This document shows, in pieces, positions 39,913-47,590 of a DNA stretch of 64,000 nt; the first letter of the stretch is position 1; each line of letters begins with the position of its first letter. The position numbers and the translations under genes were made by a program. The notes under the pieces are model-generated. The model was not told the origin of the DNA. It saw only the letters and a program-made list of their open reading frames with translations, and did no database searches. Source of the stretch: Frateuria_A sp051900535 (GTDB lineage Bacteria > Pseudomonadota > Gammaproteobacteria > Xanthomonadales > Rhodanobacteraceae); the NCBI RefSeq assembly GCF_051900535.1, contig NZ_JBHZGI010000007.1, positions 127,610-191,609 on the forward strand, read 5' to 3'.

Positions 39913-40263
39913 TCAACCTTGCGGCTTCCTGCGTTTCACGCCCGCCCCGAGCGCCACGATCAACAGGAGCGTCAATCCGATCTCCGCAAGCGCCAGCCAC
40001 TTTTCCGTCGGCGCGCTCCACGCCTCGGCCACGCCGTGGCAGAAATAGAACAGGCTGAGGATGCCCACCCACAGCAGCGCGCGGCGCAAGTCCGGCAGCG
40101 CGGTGAGCGGCACCAGCAGTGGTACCACCGTGACCCCCAGGACCAGCCAGGTCGGCAGGTGTTCGGGACGGGCGAGCCAGCCGTGCCACACCAGTTGCAA
40201 TGCGATCAGCGCGAACCATGCGACGCGGCCGACGCGGTAAGGCAGCGCGAACGGCGTGCTCAT
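39913..40263 (-). CDS. DUF2069 membrane protein
   Basis: A 116-residue membrane protein with four hydrophobic segments: VGRVAWFALIALQLVWHGWL, WLVLGVTVVPLLVPLTAL, ALLWVGILSLFYFCHGVAEAW and LALAEIGLTLLLIVALGAGV. The FYFCHGVAEAWS segment is conserved in DUF2069 proteins (YjeT/YohC-like neighbours of wrbA). The start overlaps the wrbA stop by four bases. Function is unknown. DUF2069 beside wrbA is a recurrent proteobacterial pair, so a role in the same redox response is possible. Confidence 0.85.
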   Translation of the reverse strand: MSTPFALPYRVGRVAWFALIALQLVWHGWLARPEHLPTWLVLGVTVVPLLVPLTALPDLRRALLWVGILSLFYFCHGVAEAWSAPTEKWLALAEIGLTLLLIVALGAGVKRRKPQG

Positions 40264-40859
40264 GCGGACATCGCCAGCTTGCGTGCGGTTTCGCCCAGCC
40301 GCCGCCCCAGCGCGCGGGCCAGTTCCCGCTCGTGCTCGCTGATCGCATTGTCGCCCTTGGGTCCGGCCACATGGCTGGCGCCGTAGGGCGTGCCGCCGCT
40401 GCCGGTGGCGGTCAGTGCCGGCTCGGTGTACGGAATGCCCAGCAACAGCATGCCGTGGTGCAGCAGCGGCAGGGCCATCGTCAGCAGGGTCGATTCCTGC
40501 CCCCCGTGCATGGTGCTGGTGGAGGTGAACACGGCCGCGGGCTTGCCGGCCAGCGTACCGCTCGCCCACTCGGCGCCGGTGGTGTCCAGGAAATGCTTGA
40601 GCGGCGCGGCCATGTTGCCGAAACGCGTGGGACTGCCCAGCGCCAGGCCGGCGCACTCGGCCAGATCCGCGCGGCTGACGTAGGGCGCGCCCTCGTCGGG
40701 TACGGGCGGTTGCGCCGTCTCGGTGACCGGCGCGACCGGCGGCACCTGGCGCAGACGCGCCTCCAGGCCGGCTTCCTCCACGCCGCGGGCGATCAGGCGC
40801 GCAAGCTGGGCGGTATGGCCGCTGCGGCTGTAGTAGAGGACCAGGATCGTCAGGCTCAT
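40260..40859 (-). CDS. wrbA: NAD(P)H:quinone oxidoreductase WrbA
   Basis: FMN-dependent quinone reductase, 199 aa, that makes two-electron reductions and avoids semiquinones. The flavodoxin-like P-loop is YYSRSGHTAQLAR. LGSPTRFGNMAAPLKHFLDTTGAEWASGTLAGKPAAVFTSTSTMHGGQESTLLTM is the WrbA signature. YGASHVAGPKGDN is the final conserved block. The ATG start has an upstream gap of 70 bases to the divergent yihY gene. The stop overlaps the DUF2069 start. Confidence 0.93.
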   Translation of the reverse strand: MSLTILVLYYSRSGHTAQLARLIARGVEEAGLEARLRQVPPVAPVTETAQPPVPDEGAPYVSRADLAECAGLALGSPTRFGNMAAPLKHFLDTTGAEWASGTLAGKPAAVFTSTSTMHGGQESTLLTMALPLLHHGMLLLGIPYTEPALTATGSGGTPYGASHVAGPKGDNAISEHERELARALGRRLGETARKLAMSA

Positions 40860-40929
40860 GCGGGCTCGGTTGGGCGTTCGCGGGCGATCGGGTAGTGTAG
40901 CGGCCGCCTTCTGCTTGATGGTGCCATCC

Positions 40930-42192
40930 ATGGCCTGGCGTTTCGATCGCGACCGCGCGCTCAGCTTCAGCCGCTTCATCTGGCAGCGGTTCATCGACGA
41001 CAAGTGCTTCGAGACCGCCGGTGCGCTGTCCTACACCACGCTGGTCTCGCTGGTGCCGCTGATGGTGGCGGTGCTGGCGATGCTGTCGGTGTTCCCGGTA
41101 TTCCAGAGCGCGCGCGACGTGCTGCTCACCTTCGTGTTCCAGAACTTTCTGCCCTCGACCGTGGCCAAGGTGCAGAACACTCTGCAGACCTTTGCCGCCA
41201 ACGCCAGCCAGCTCACCGGCATCAGCATCCTGGTGATGCTGTTCAGCGCGCTGTCGATGATGATCAGCATCGAGGACCGCCTCAATCGCATCTTCCGCGT
41301 GCACCAGGCGCGCAGCTGGAGCTCGCGCCTGCTGCTGTACTGGGCGGCGCTGACGCTCGGGCCGATTCTTGCGGTCGGCGGCATCGCGGTGACTTCGTAC
41401 GTCACGGCCATGCCGCTGCTTGCCGGCGCCTACGCGCAATTGGGCCTGGGCCAGCGCCTGCTCGGCGTGCTGCCGTTCGTGGTGACCTTCGTCACCCTGT
41501 GGCTGATGTACGCGGCGATCCCCAACTGCAAGGTGCGCCGCAGCGATGCGGCGATCGGCGCGCTGCTCGGCGCGGTGATGTTCGAGATCGCGCGCTGGGG
41601 CTTCACGCTGTTCGTCAGCAACGCGCAGAGCTACCAGCAGATCTACGGCGTGCTGGCGACCATCCCGATCTTCCTCTTGTGGATCTACCTGTCCTGGGTG
41701 ATCGCGATCCTGGGCGCTTCGGTGGCCGCGTCGCTGTCGGCCTACGAGTACCACGCGCCAGCGGCCACCCTGCAGGAAGGCGCCGAGTTCCTCGGCCTGA
41801 TGGTGGTGCTGCGTCACTTCGTCGAGGCGCAGCGCAAGGGCTGCAGCGTGGATCCCGCGACCGTGCGCCTGCAGGAGCCCTACCTGCGCAGTGCCAGCAT
41901 CGCCACGTACTTCGACGACCTGCAGCGCGCCGATTTGATCCAGCGTGGCGAAGCAGGCGGCTGGCTGCTCAGCCGCAGCCTCGACAGCACCGATCTGTTG
42001 CGGGTGTATCGTCACACCAGTTATCGCCTGCCGCTGCGGCCCGTCGACGAAGCGCGAGCCTTGGGCATCAACCTGCCGGCGGCGCTGATCGAACTGCTGG
42101 CCGAGGTCGCGCGGATGCTCGACGACACGCTTGGCCGACGGCTGGACCACACGTTCCCACCCACGCCCGAACCGGAGAACCCCATCCCATGA
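40930..42192 (+). CDS. YihY/BrkB family inner-membrane protein
   Basis: A 420-residue YihY-type protein with six predicted membrane helices in the N-terminal 290 residues. FETAGALSYTTLVSLVPLMVAVLAML is the hallmark first helix. NAQSYQQIYGVLATIPIFLLWIYLSWVIAILGASV is the conserved later pair. A cytoplasmic C-terminal domain of about 130 aa resembles a winged-helix fold, and the end is Pro-rich. These proteins were once called RNase BN in error; the true function is unknown. The start MAWRF was chosen over an ATG 4 codons upstream. The stop overlaps the thioredoxin gene by four bases. Confidence 0.88.
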   Translation: MAWRFDRDRALSFSRFIWQRFIDDKCFETAGALSYTTLVSLVPLMVAVLAMLSVFPVFQSARDVLLTFVFQNFLPSTVAKVQNTLQTFAANASQLTGISILVMLFSALSMMISIEDRLNRIFRVHQARSWSSRLLLYWAALTLGPILAVGGIAVTSYVTAMPLLAGAYAQLGLGQRLLGVLPFVVTFVTLWLMYAAIPNCKVRRSDAAIGALLGAVMFEIARWGFTLFVSNAQSYQQIYGVLATIPIFLLWIYLSWVIAILGASVAASLSAYEYHAPAATLQEGAEFLGLMVVLRHFVEAQRKGCSVDPATVRLQEPYLRSASIATYFDDLQRADLIQRGEAGGWLLSRSLDSTDLLRVYRHTSYRLPLRPVDEARALGINLPAALIELLAEVARMLDDTLGRRLDHTFPPTPEPENPIP

Positions 42193-42656
42193 AGCTCGCC
42201 CCGCTCGCGCTTGCCGCGTGCCTGCTCGCCGCCGCGGTTCCCGTGCAGGCGGCGATGCCGGCGCAGCCGTCGCTGAAAGTGACGACCCTGGACGGTAAGC
42301 CGTTCGACCTGGCCGCGCAGCGCGGGTACTGGGTGATCGTGAACTTCTGGGCCACCTGGTGCGTGCCCTGCATCAAGGAGATGCCGGACATCTCGCACTT
42401 CGTGAAGACGCACGCCAACGTGCGTGCGATCGGCCTGGCTTACGAAGACAGCGACAAGGCGGACATCCAGGCTTTTCTCGCCAAGCATCCGGTGAGCTAC
42501 CCGATTGCCCAGGTTTCGCTGGACGATTCGCCGAAGGATTTCGACGAACCGCGTGGCTTGCCCACCACTTACCTGATCGCGCCGGACGGCCACGTGGCCA
42601 AGCGCTTCGTCGGTCCGGTGACCGGCCAGTCGCTGGACGCGGCGATCGGCCAGTGA
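42189..42656 (+). CDS. TlpA-like periplasmic thioredoxin
   Basis: Exported disulfide reductase, 155 aa. The signal peptide is MKLAPLALAACLLAAAVPVQA. The active site is FWATWCVPCIKEMP, with CVPC rather than CGPC. The ResA/TlpA insert and the cis-proline in GLPTTYLI are present. It probably supplies reducing power to a periplasmic client, such as cytochrome c apoproteins; two diheme cytochromes are encoded at 7.7-9.3 kb but there is no direct link. It is translationally coupled to yihY and followed by acylphosphatase one base later. Confidence 0.9.
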   Translation: MKLAPLALAACLLAAAVPVQAAMPAQPSLKVTTLDGKPFDLAAQRGYWVIVNFWATWCVPCIKEMPDISHFVKTHANVRAIGLAYEDSDKADIQAFLAKHPVSYPIAQVSLDDSPKDFDEPRGLPTTYLIAPDGHVAKRFVGPVTGQSLDAAIGQ

Positions 42657-42657
42657 C

Positions 42658-42924
42658 ATGGCGGCCGCGCGTTTCCTCGTCAGTGGTCGGGTGCAGGGCG
42701 TGTTCTATCGCGCCAGTACCCGGGGCCAGGCGCGGCAACTGGACCTGACCGGCCACGCCCGGAACCTGCCGGACGGCCGGGTCGAAGTGGTCGCGCACGG
42801 TTCACCCGAGGCGCTCGACGCGCTGGAACGGTGGCTGTGGCAGGGGCCGCCGGCGGCGGAGGTGGAGGGCGTCGAGCGCGCGCATCATGACGGTGAGCCG
42901 CCGCGTTCTTTCACGACGGGCTGA
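42658..42924 (+). CDS. acyP: Acylphosphatase
   Basis: Small enzyme (88 aa) that hydrolyses carboxyl-phosphate bonds. The catalytic residues occur in VSGRVQGVFYRASTRGQA (Arg in GVFYR) and GHARNLPDGRVEVVAHG (Asn in ARNLPDG). It has the usual length and starts with GTG-free ATG one base after the thioredoxin stop, so it is in the same transcript. Its stop is followed by a run of ten G and then a convergent glycosyltransferase gene. Confidence 0.92.
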   Translation: MAAARFLVSGRVQGVFYRASTRGQARQLDLTGHARNLPDGRVEVVAHGSPEALDALERWLWQGPPAAEVEGVERAHHDGEPPRSFTTG

Positions 42925-42931
42925 ACCTCGC

Positions 42932-42941
42932 GGGGGGGGGG
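42932..42941. repeat. Homopolymer of ten G
   Basis: Ten consecutive G in the 38-base gap between two convergent stops. It forms part of a GGGC-GAA-GCCC hairpin (to about 42950). It is outside coding sequence, so it is unlikely to switch protein phase, but it is prone to sequencing or replication slippage. Confidence 0.8.
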
Positions 42942-42962
42942 CGAAGCCCGCTCCGCGAACGG

Positions 42963-45062
42963 TCAGAAATCCAGGTCGATCGGCGGCCGGCCGATGCGGT
43001 GGCGGGTGCCGATCGTCTGCACCACGCGGCGGAAATCGGCGGCGAAACCGGGCATGTCGAACAGCGGCGACGTCGCGCGCAGGCCGGTCAGGTGGGTACG
43101 GATGGCGGTCAGGGCAGCGCGGTCGCGGCCCAACTGCACGGCCATCGCCACGAAGGCGTCGGGATCGTCGGCCACCAGTTCGGGCAGGTGGGCGTGGTGC
43201 AGCAGGCTGGCGGCGATGCGCCCGGCGAAGGTGTCGCCGGCGCAGGTGAGCAATGGACAGCCGGCCCCCAGCGCGTCGGCGGCGGTGGTGCGGCCGCCGC
43301 AGGGCAGGGTATCCAGGCACAGGTCGACCAGCGCATAGCGGGCGAGGTGTTCCGCGTGCGGCAGGTCGGGCAGGAAGGCCAGCCGCCCCGGTGGAACCTC
43401 CAGGGTCGCGGCGGCGGCGCGCAGGCGTTCCTCCCCGCCGTCCGGTGCCGCGCGCAGCCACAACACGCTGCCGGGCACTTCGTGCAGTACCTGCACGAAG
43501 CGAGCGAAGGCATCCGGACCGATCGTGGCGATGGCGTTGAAACAGGCGAACACCGTGCCCGTCTCCGGCAAGCCGCATTCGGCGCGCGTGGGTGGCGGCG
43601 TGGCGATGTGGGTGTCGATGGGCAGAAAGCAGCGCGGCAGCGACAGCACTTTTTCGCTGTAGTCCCCGCGATGCGGCGCCGGCAGCACCACGGTGTCGGC
43701 GAGGATGTAGTCGATCCATGCCGCGCCGGCGGTGCCCGGCAGGGCCAGCCAGTTCACCTGCAAGGGCGCGGGACGCAAAGCCAGTATGTCGGCGTTTGTG
43801 TGTTCGCCATAGCCGGTGAGATCGAACAGCACCTCGACGCCTTGCGCGTGGATGCGCTCGGCCGCCTGTGGGGGCGGCACGGTGTCGATGGCATGCAACG
43901 GGGCCGCCGCCACCAGCCGCTGGCGGATCGGTCCGCCGTCATCGGCCGTCGTGGCGAACAGGTGCAGCTCCAGTCCGCCCAGCGCGGCCAGCGCCTCGAC
44001 CAGGCCAGCCACGGTGCGGCCGATCGGATGTTCACCGAAACCGTCGGAAACCAGTCCGACGCGTATCGGCGCGTCGGGTGCGGGCCGCGGCAGGGCGAAG
44101 GCGAGCTTCTGTCGCAGGGGCGCGAGCTGTTGCTCGATGCTGCGGGTGAACGTTTCCATGGCCTTGCGCTGGAGCGCGCGGCCGAATGGCTCCAGCGGCA
44201 GCACGAAGGGCACGATGCCGGATCGACCGCTTTCCACCGCGTCGCGAAGGCGTGCGGTCAACGCCTCCTGCTCGCGCCAGTCGGCCAGCCGCCGTCGCAT
44301 GCAGGCGAGGCGGCTGAGAGCTGCGCCGGACTGCGGAGCCAAACTCAGCGCGCGGGCGTAGGCATCCGCGGCGGCGCTCAACTGGCCGGTTTCCTCCAGC
44401 ATCCGCGCCGCCTGGAAGGCGAACCGCGGCTCGCGCGGCGTCAGCCGCTCGGCCTCCAGCCAGGCCTGGGCAGCTTCCGCGCTGCGGCCCGAGGCCTGTA
44501 GTGCATGCCCGAGCAGGGCGTGGGCGGCATCCAGGCGCGGCGCAAGCTTCAGCGCCTCGTGCACATGCGCCAGGGCGGTTGCGGTATCGCCCAGTTCCAG
44601 CTCGGCTTCGGCCAGGTTGAGGCGCAGGCCGGGGTGCTGCGGCGCCGCGCGCAGCGCCTGGGCAAAGGCCTCGCGAGCGTCCTCGTACCGGACGGCGACC
44701 ATCAGCGCCACGCCCAGTACCTGCAGGATGACCGGATCGCCGGGCTTGCGCGCCAACGCGGCGTGGAGGCGCTCGATGGCGGCCTCGGGACGACCGTCCT
44801 CCAGCGCGACGTTGGCCAGGTTGCACTGCACTTCGATGCTGTCCGGCGCCAACTCCGCGGCGCGGTGCAGCGCGCTGAGGCCGTCGTGGCGGCGCCCCAG
44901 CTGCAACAGTGCGATGCCATGCAGCCGGACCAGTTCGCCGGACAGCGGAAAGCTCCGGCGCGACCGCGCGGCAACCTCTTCGGCATCCCTGCTGGCACCC
45001 TGGCGCAGCAGGTGCGCCAGGCGGTGCAGCGTCGCCTCGAGCTCGGCGCGCGCGCCGGTCAT
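42963..45062 (-). CDS. TPR-containing O-GlcNAc transferase-like glycosyltransferase (GT41)
   Basis: A 699-residue homologue of eukaryotic OGT and plant SPINDLY. The N-terminal part (about residues 1-270) is a TPR superhelix, with units such as EVQCNLANVALEDGRPEAAIERLHAALARKPGD. The C-terminal half is GT-B: IRVGLVSDGFGEHPIGRTVAGLVEAL at the first subdomain; VEVLFDLTGYGEHTNADILALRPAPLQVNWLALPGTAG and LCLDTLPCGGRTTAADALGAGCPLLTCAGDTFAGRIAASLL in the UDP-sugar subdomain. The start has a four-base overlap with the prfA stop. The protein substrate cannot be inferred; flagellar or secreted proteins are candidates because in other bacteria this family modifies them. Confidence 0.9.
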   Translation of the reverse strand: MTGARAELEATLHRLAHLLRQGASRDAEEVAARSRRSFPLSGELVRLHGIALLQLGRRHDGLSALHRAAELAPDSIEVQCNLANVALEDGRPEAAIERLHAALARKPGDPVILQVLGVALMVAVRYEDAREAFAQALRAAPQHPGLRLNLAEAELELGDTATALAHVHEALKLAPRLDAAHALLGHALQASGRSAEAAQAWLEAERLTPREPRFAFQAARMLEETGQLSAAADAYARALSLAPQSGAALSRLACMRRRLADWREQEALTARLRDAVESGRSGIVPFVLPLEPFGRALQRKAMETFTRSIEQQLAPLRQKLAFALPRPAPDAPIRVGLVSDGFGEHPIGRTVAGLVEALAALGGLELHLFATTADDGGPIRQRLVAAAPLHAIDTVPPPQAAERIHAQGVEVLFDLTGYGEHTNADILALRPAPLQVNWLALPGTAGAAWIDYILADTVVLPAPHRGDYSEKVLSLPRCFLPIDTHIATPPPTRAECGLPETGTVFACFNAIATIGPDAFARFVQVLHEVPGSVLWLRAAPDGGEERLRAAAATLEVPPGRLAFLPDLPHAEHLARYALVDLCLDTLPCGGRTTAADALGAGCPLLTCAGDTFAGRIAASLLHHAHLPELVADDPDAFVAMAVQLGRDRAALTAIRTHLTGLRATSPLFDMPGFAADFRRVVQTIGTRHRIGRPPIDLDF

Positions 45063-46135
45063 GAAGCGAGGCTCTTGAGCTCGTCGGCCTGGTGCTCGCG
45101 CGTGAGCGTGTCGACCAGTTCGTCCAGCTCGCCGGCCAGCACTTCGGGCAGGCGGTACAGGGTGAGATTGACGCGGTGGTCGGTGATGCGGCCCTGCGGA
45201 AAGTTATAGGTGCGGATGCGCTGGCTGCGGTCGCCCGAGCCCACCTGCAAGCGACGCTCCTGTGCCTGTGCCGCGGCCTGCTTGCTCTGCGCCTCGTCGA
45301 GCAGGCGCGCCTTGAGCAGCGACAGCGCACGGGCACGGTTCTTGTGCTGGCTGCGCTCGTCCTGGCACTCGACCACGATGCCGCTGGGCAGGTGCGTGAT
45401 GCGGATGGCGGAGTCGGTCTTGTTGACGTGCTGGCCGCCGGCGCCGGAGGCGCGGAAGGTGTCGGTCTTGAGGTCCGCCGGATTGATCTCGATCTCATCG
45501 ATCTCGTCCATTTCCGGCAGGATCGCCACGGTCGCGGCCGAAGTGTGGATGCGCCCCTGCGACTCGGTTTCGGGCACGCGCTGCACGCGGTGCGTACCCG
45601 ACTCGAACTTCAGCCGCGAGTAGGCGCCCTTGCCCTCGATGCGCGCGACGATTTCCTTGTAGCCGCCGTGTTCGCCGGGGCTTTCGCTCAGTACTTCCAC
45701 GTGCCAGCGGCGGCGTTCGGCGTAGCGCGCGTACATGCGGAACAGGTCGCCGGCGAACAGGGCCGCCTCGTCGCCGCCCGTGCCGGCGCGCACTTCCAGA
45801 AAAAGGTTGGCCTCGTCGCGCGGGTCCTTCGGCAGCAGCAGGATCTGCAGCTCGCCGTCCAGTTCCGCCAGGCGTGTTTCCAGGCGCTCGACGTCGTCGG
45901 AGGCCATCTCGCGCAGCTCCGGGTCGGCCAGCATGGCGCGCGTCTCGGCCAGCTCGCGCTCGGCGCCGTCATGTTCCCGCAGGGCCGCCGCAACCGGCTC
46001 GATCTGCGCGTACTCGCGCGACAGTTCACGGAAGCGGTTGGCGTCGGCGAGCACGTCCGGCTGCGCGAGCAGCAGGCCGATCTCCTCATGGCGTTCGGCC
46101 AGGGACTCGAGTTTGCGGCGGATCGATGGGGTCAT
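45059..46135 (-). CDS. prfA: Peptide chain release factor 1
   Basis: Recognises UAA and UAG stop codons and triggers peptide release. Length 358 aa. The tripeptide anticodon PET is in RVPETESQGRIHTS. The GGQ catalytic motif is in ASGAGGQHVNKTDSAIR, methylated in many bacteria by PrmC. prmC is not adjacent here; instead the OGT-like gene overlaps the stop by four bases. hemA precedes it with an 86-base gap on the same strand, matching the widespread hemA-prfA order. Confidence 0.97.
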   Translation of the reverse strand: MTPSIRRKLESLAERHEEIGLLLAQPDVLADANRFRELSREYAQIEPVAAALREHDGAERELAETRAMLADPELREMASDDVERLETRLAELDGELQILLLPKDPRDEANLFLEVRAGTGGDEAALFAGDLFRMYARYAERRRWHVEVLSESPGEHGGYKEIVARIEGKGAYSRLKFESGTHRVQRVPETESQGRIHTSAATVAILPEMDEIDEIEINPADLKTDTFRASGAGGQHVNKTDSAIRITHLPSGIVVECQDERSQHKNRARALSLLKARLLDEAQSKQAAAQAQERRLQVGSGDRSQRIRTYNFPQGRITDHRVNLTLYRLPEVLAGELDELVDTLTREHQADELKSLAS

Positions 46136-46221
46136 GCCGATGCGTTTTCCAATGGGAGGAGCGCACGAAAGTGCGCGACCGCGACGGAGCGATTATCGCC
46201 GGACGAGCACGGGGTGCGCCC

Positions 46222-47493
46222 CTACCGTTTGTCGGTGGGCTCGTCGGTGGGTCCGTACAGCCGCCCGGCCGCATGCAGCAGATCCAGGTCGCCGTTGAGC
46301 GCCGCCTCGCGCAGGCGTGCGCTGGGATGGTGCAGCAGCTTGTTGGTCAGCGTGTTGGCGAGAAACGCCAGCGCCTCGTCCGGCGACTTGCCGCGGGCTA
46401 GCATCGCCTGGGCCTTGACCAGCACCTCGTCGCGATAGCGCTCGGCGTGCTGGCGCAGGTCGATCGCCGGATTGCGCAGGGTCAGCGCGCGACGCCAGGC
46501 CATGTAGTGGTCGACCTGCAGGTCGATGATCGTCTCGGCTTCGCGCGCCGCGGCCTCGCGGGAGCGGCGGTTCCCGTCGATGACCTGCTGAAGGTCGTCG
46601 ATCGCGTAGAGGTACACGTCCTCCAGCGACGCGACCGTAGGATCGATGTCGCGCGGCACCGCGATGTCGACCATGAACATCGGCTTGCGCCTGCGCGCCG
46701 CGACCGCCCGCTCGACCATCGGCCGGGTCACTACAGGTTGGCGGGCGGCGGTCGAGGAAATCACGATGTCGGCCTCGGCCAGGTGTTGCGGCAGATCGGC
46801 CAGCGCGATGGCGTAACCGCCGTAGCGGGTGGCCAGTTCCTGCGCGTTTTCCAGTGTGCGGTTGGCCACGATCAGGCGGCTGACCTGCTTGTCCACCAGG
46901 TGGCGCGCGGCCAACTCGATGGTGTCGCCGGCGCCGATCAACAGCACGCAGGCCTGCTTCAGGTCGGTGAACACCTGCTCGGCCAGCCGCACGGCGGTAA
47001 AGGCCACCGAAACGGTATGCGCGCCGATGCGGGTGTCGGTGCGCACGCGCTTGGCGACGGCGAAGGTGTGCTGCAGCAGGCGGTCCAGCGGCGCGCCAAG
47101 CGCCCGCGCGTCGCGCGCGAGCTGGTAGGCGTCCTTCACCTGGCCCAGGATCTGCGGTTCGCCCAGCACCATCGAGTCCAGTCCGGTGGCGACGCGGAAC
47201 ATGTGGCGCACCGCCGCGTCCTCGTCATGCCGGTAGAGGAACTCGTCCAGCTTGCCCGGGGTCAAGCGATGGTGGCGGTTGAGCCACGCCTGCGGCGCCT
47301 GCTCGGCACCCTCGGCCACGCCGACGTAAAGCTCGGTGCGGTTGCAGGTGGAGAGGATCAGCGCTTCCTCCACGCCCGGCTCGGCCCGCAGTTCGCGTAG
47401 CGCTTCGCCGGCGGCGTCCGCGTCGAACGCCACCTGTTCGCGCAGGCTGACCGGCGCGGTGAGGTGATTGAGCCCGAGGGCGATCAGCGGCAT
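46222..47493 (-). CDS. hemA: Glutamyl-tRNA reductase
   Basis: Reduces glutamyl-tRNA to glutamate-1-semialdehyde, the first committed step of C5 haem biosynthesis. The catalytic nucleophile is C50 in LILSTCNRTELYVG. VLGEPQILGQVKDAYQLARDARALGAPLDRLLQHTFAVAKRVRT is the conserved tRNA/glutamate region. An NADPH-binding domain (VLLIGAGDTIELAARHL, about residues 185-205) follows, and a C-terminal dimerisation helix ends the 423 aa. Haem demand for two exported cytochromes elsewhere in the window fits, but does not prove a link. The divergent TPR-lolB operon starts about 98 bases away. Confidence 0.96.
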   Translation of the reverse strand: MPLIALGLNHLTAPVSLREQVAFDADAAGEALRELRAEPGVEEALILSTCNRTELYVGVAEGAEQAPQAWLNRHHRLTPGKLDEFLYRHDEDAAVRHMFRVATGLDSMVLGEPQILGQVKDAYQLARDARALGAPLDRLLQHTFAVAKRVRTDTRIGAHTVSVAFTAVRLAEQVFTDLKQACVLLIGAGDTIELAARHLVDKQVSRLIVANRTLENAQELATRYGGYAIALADLPQHLAEADIVISSTAARQPVVTRPMVERAVAARRRKPMFMVDIAVPRDIDPTVASLEDVYLYAIDDLQQVIDGNRRSREAAAREAETIIDLQVDHYMAWRRALTLRNPAIDLRQHAERYRDEVLVKAQAMLARGKSPDEALAFLANTLTNKLLHHPSARLREAALNGDLDLLHAAGRLYGPTDEPTDKR

Positions 47494-47590
47494 GGCGTGG
47501 AATGCGAATTGACGACGGGGTATCCGCGGCGGCGTAGGCTAAGCTTTCGGTACCGGGGCGCGATCAGGTACGGGCCGGACGGACGATGGG

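Noticed and set aside
47494..47590. Promoter pair in the hemA/TPR divergent gap.
   Set aside because: A TTGACG occurs, but no -10 of quality stands at 16-18 bases.
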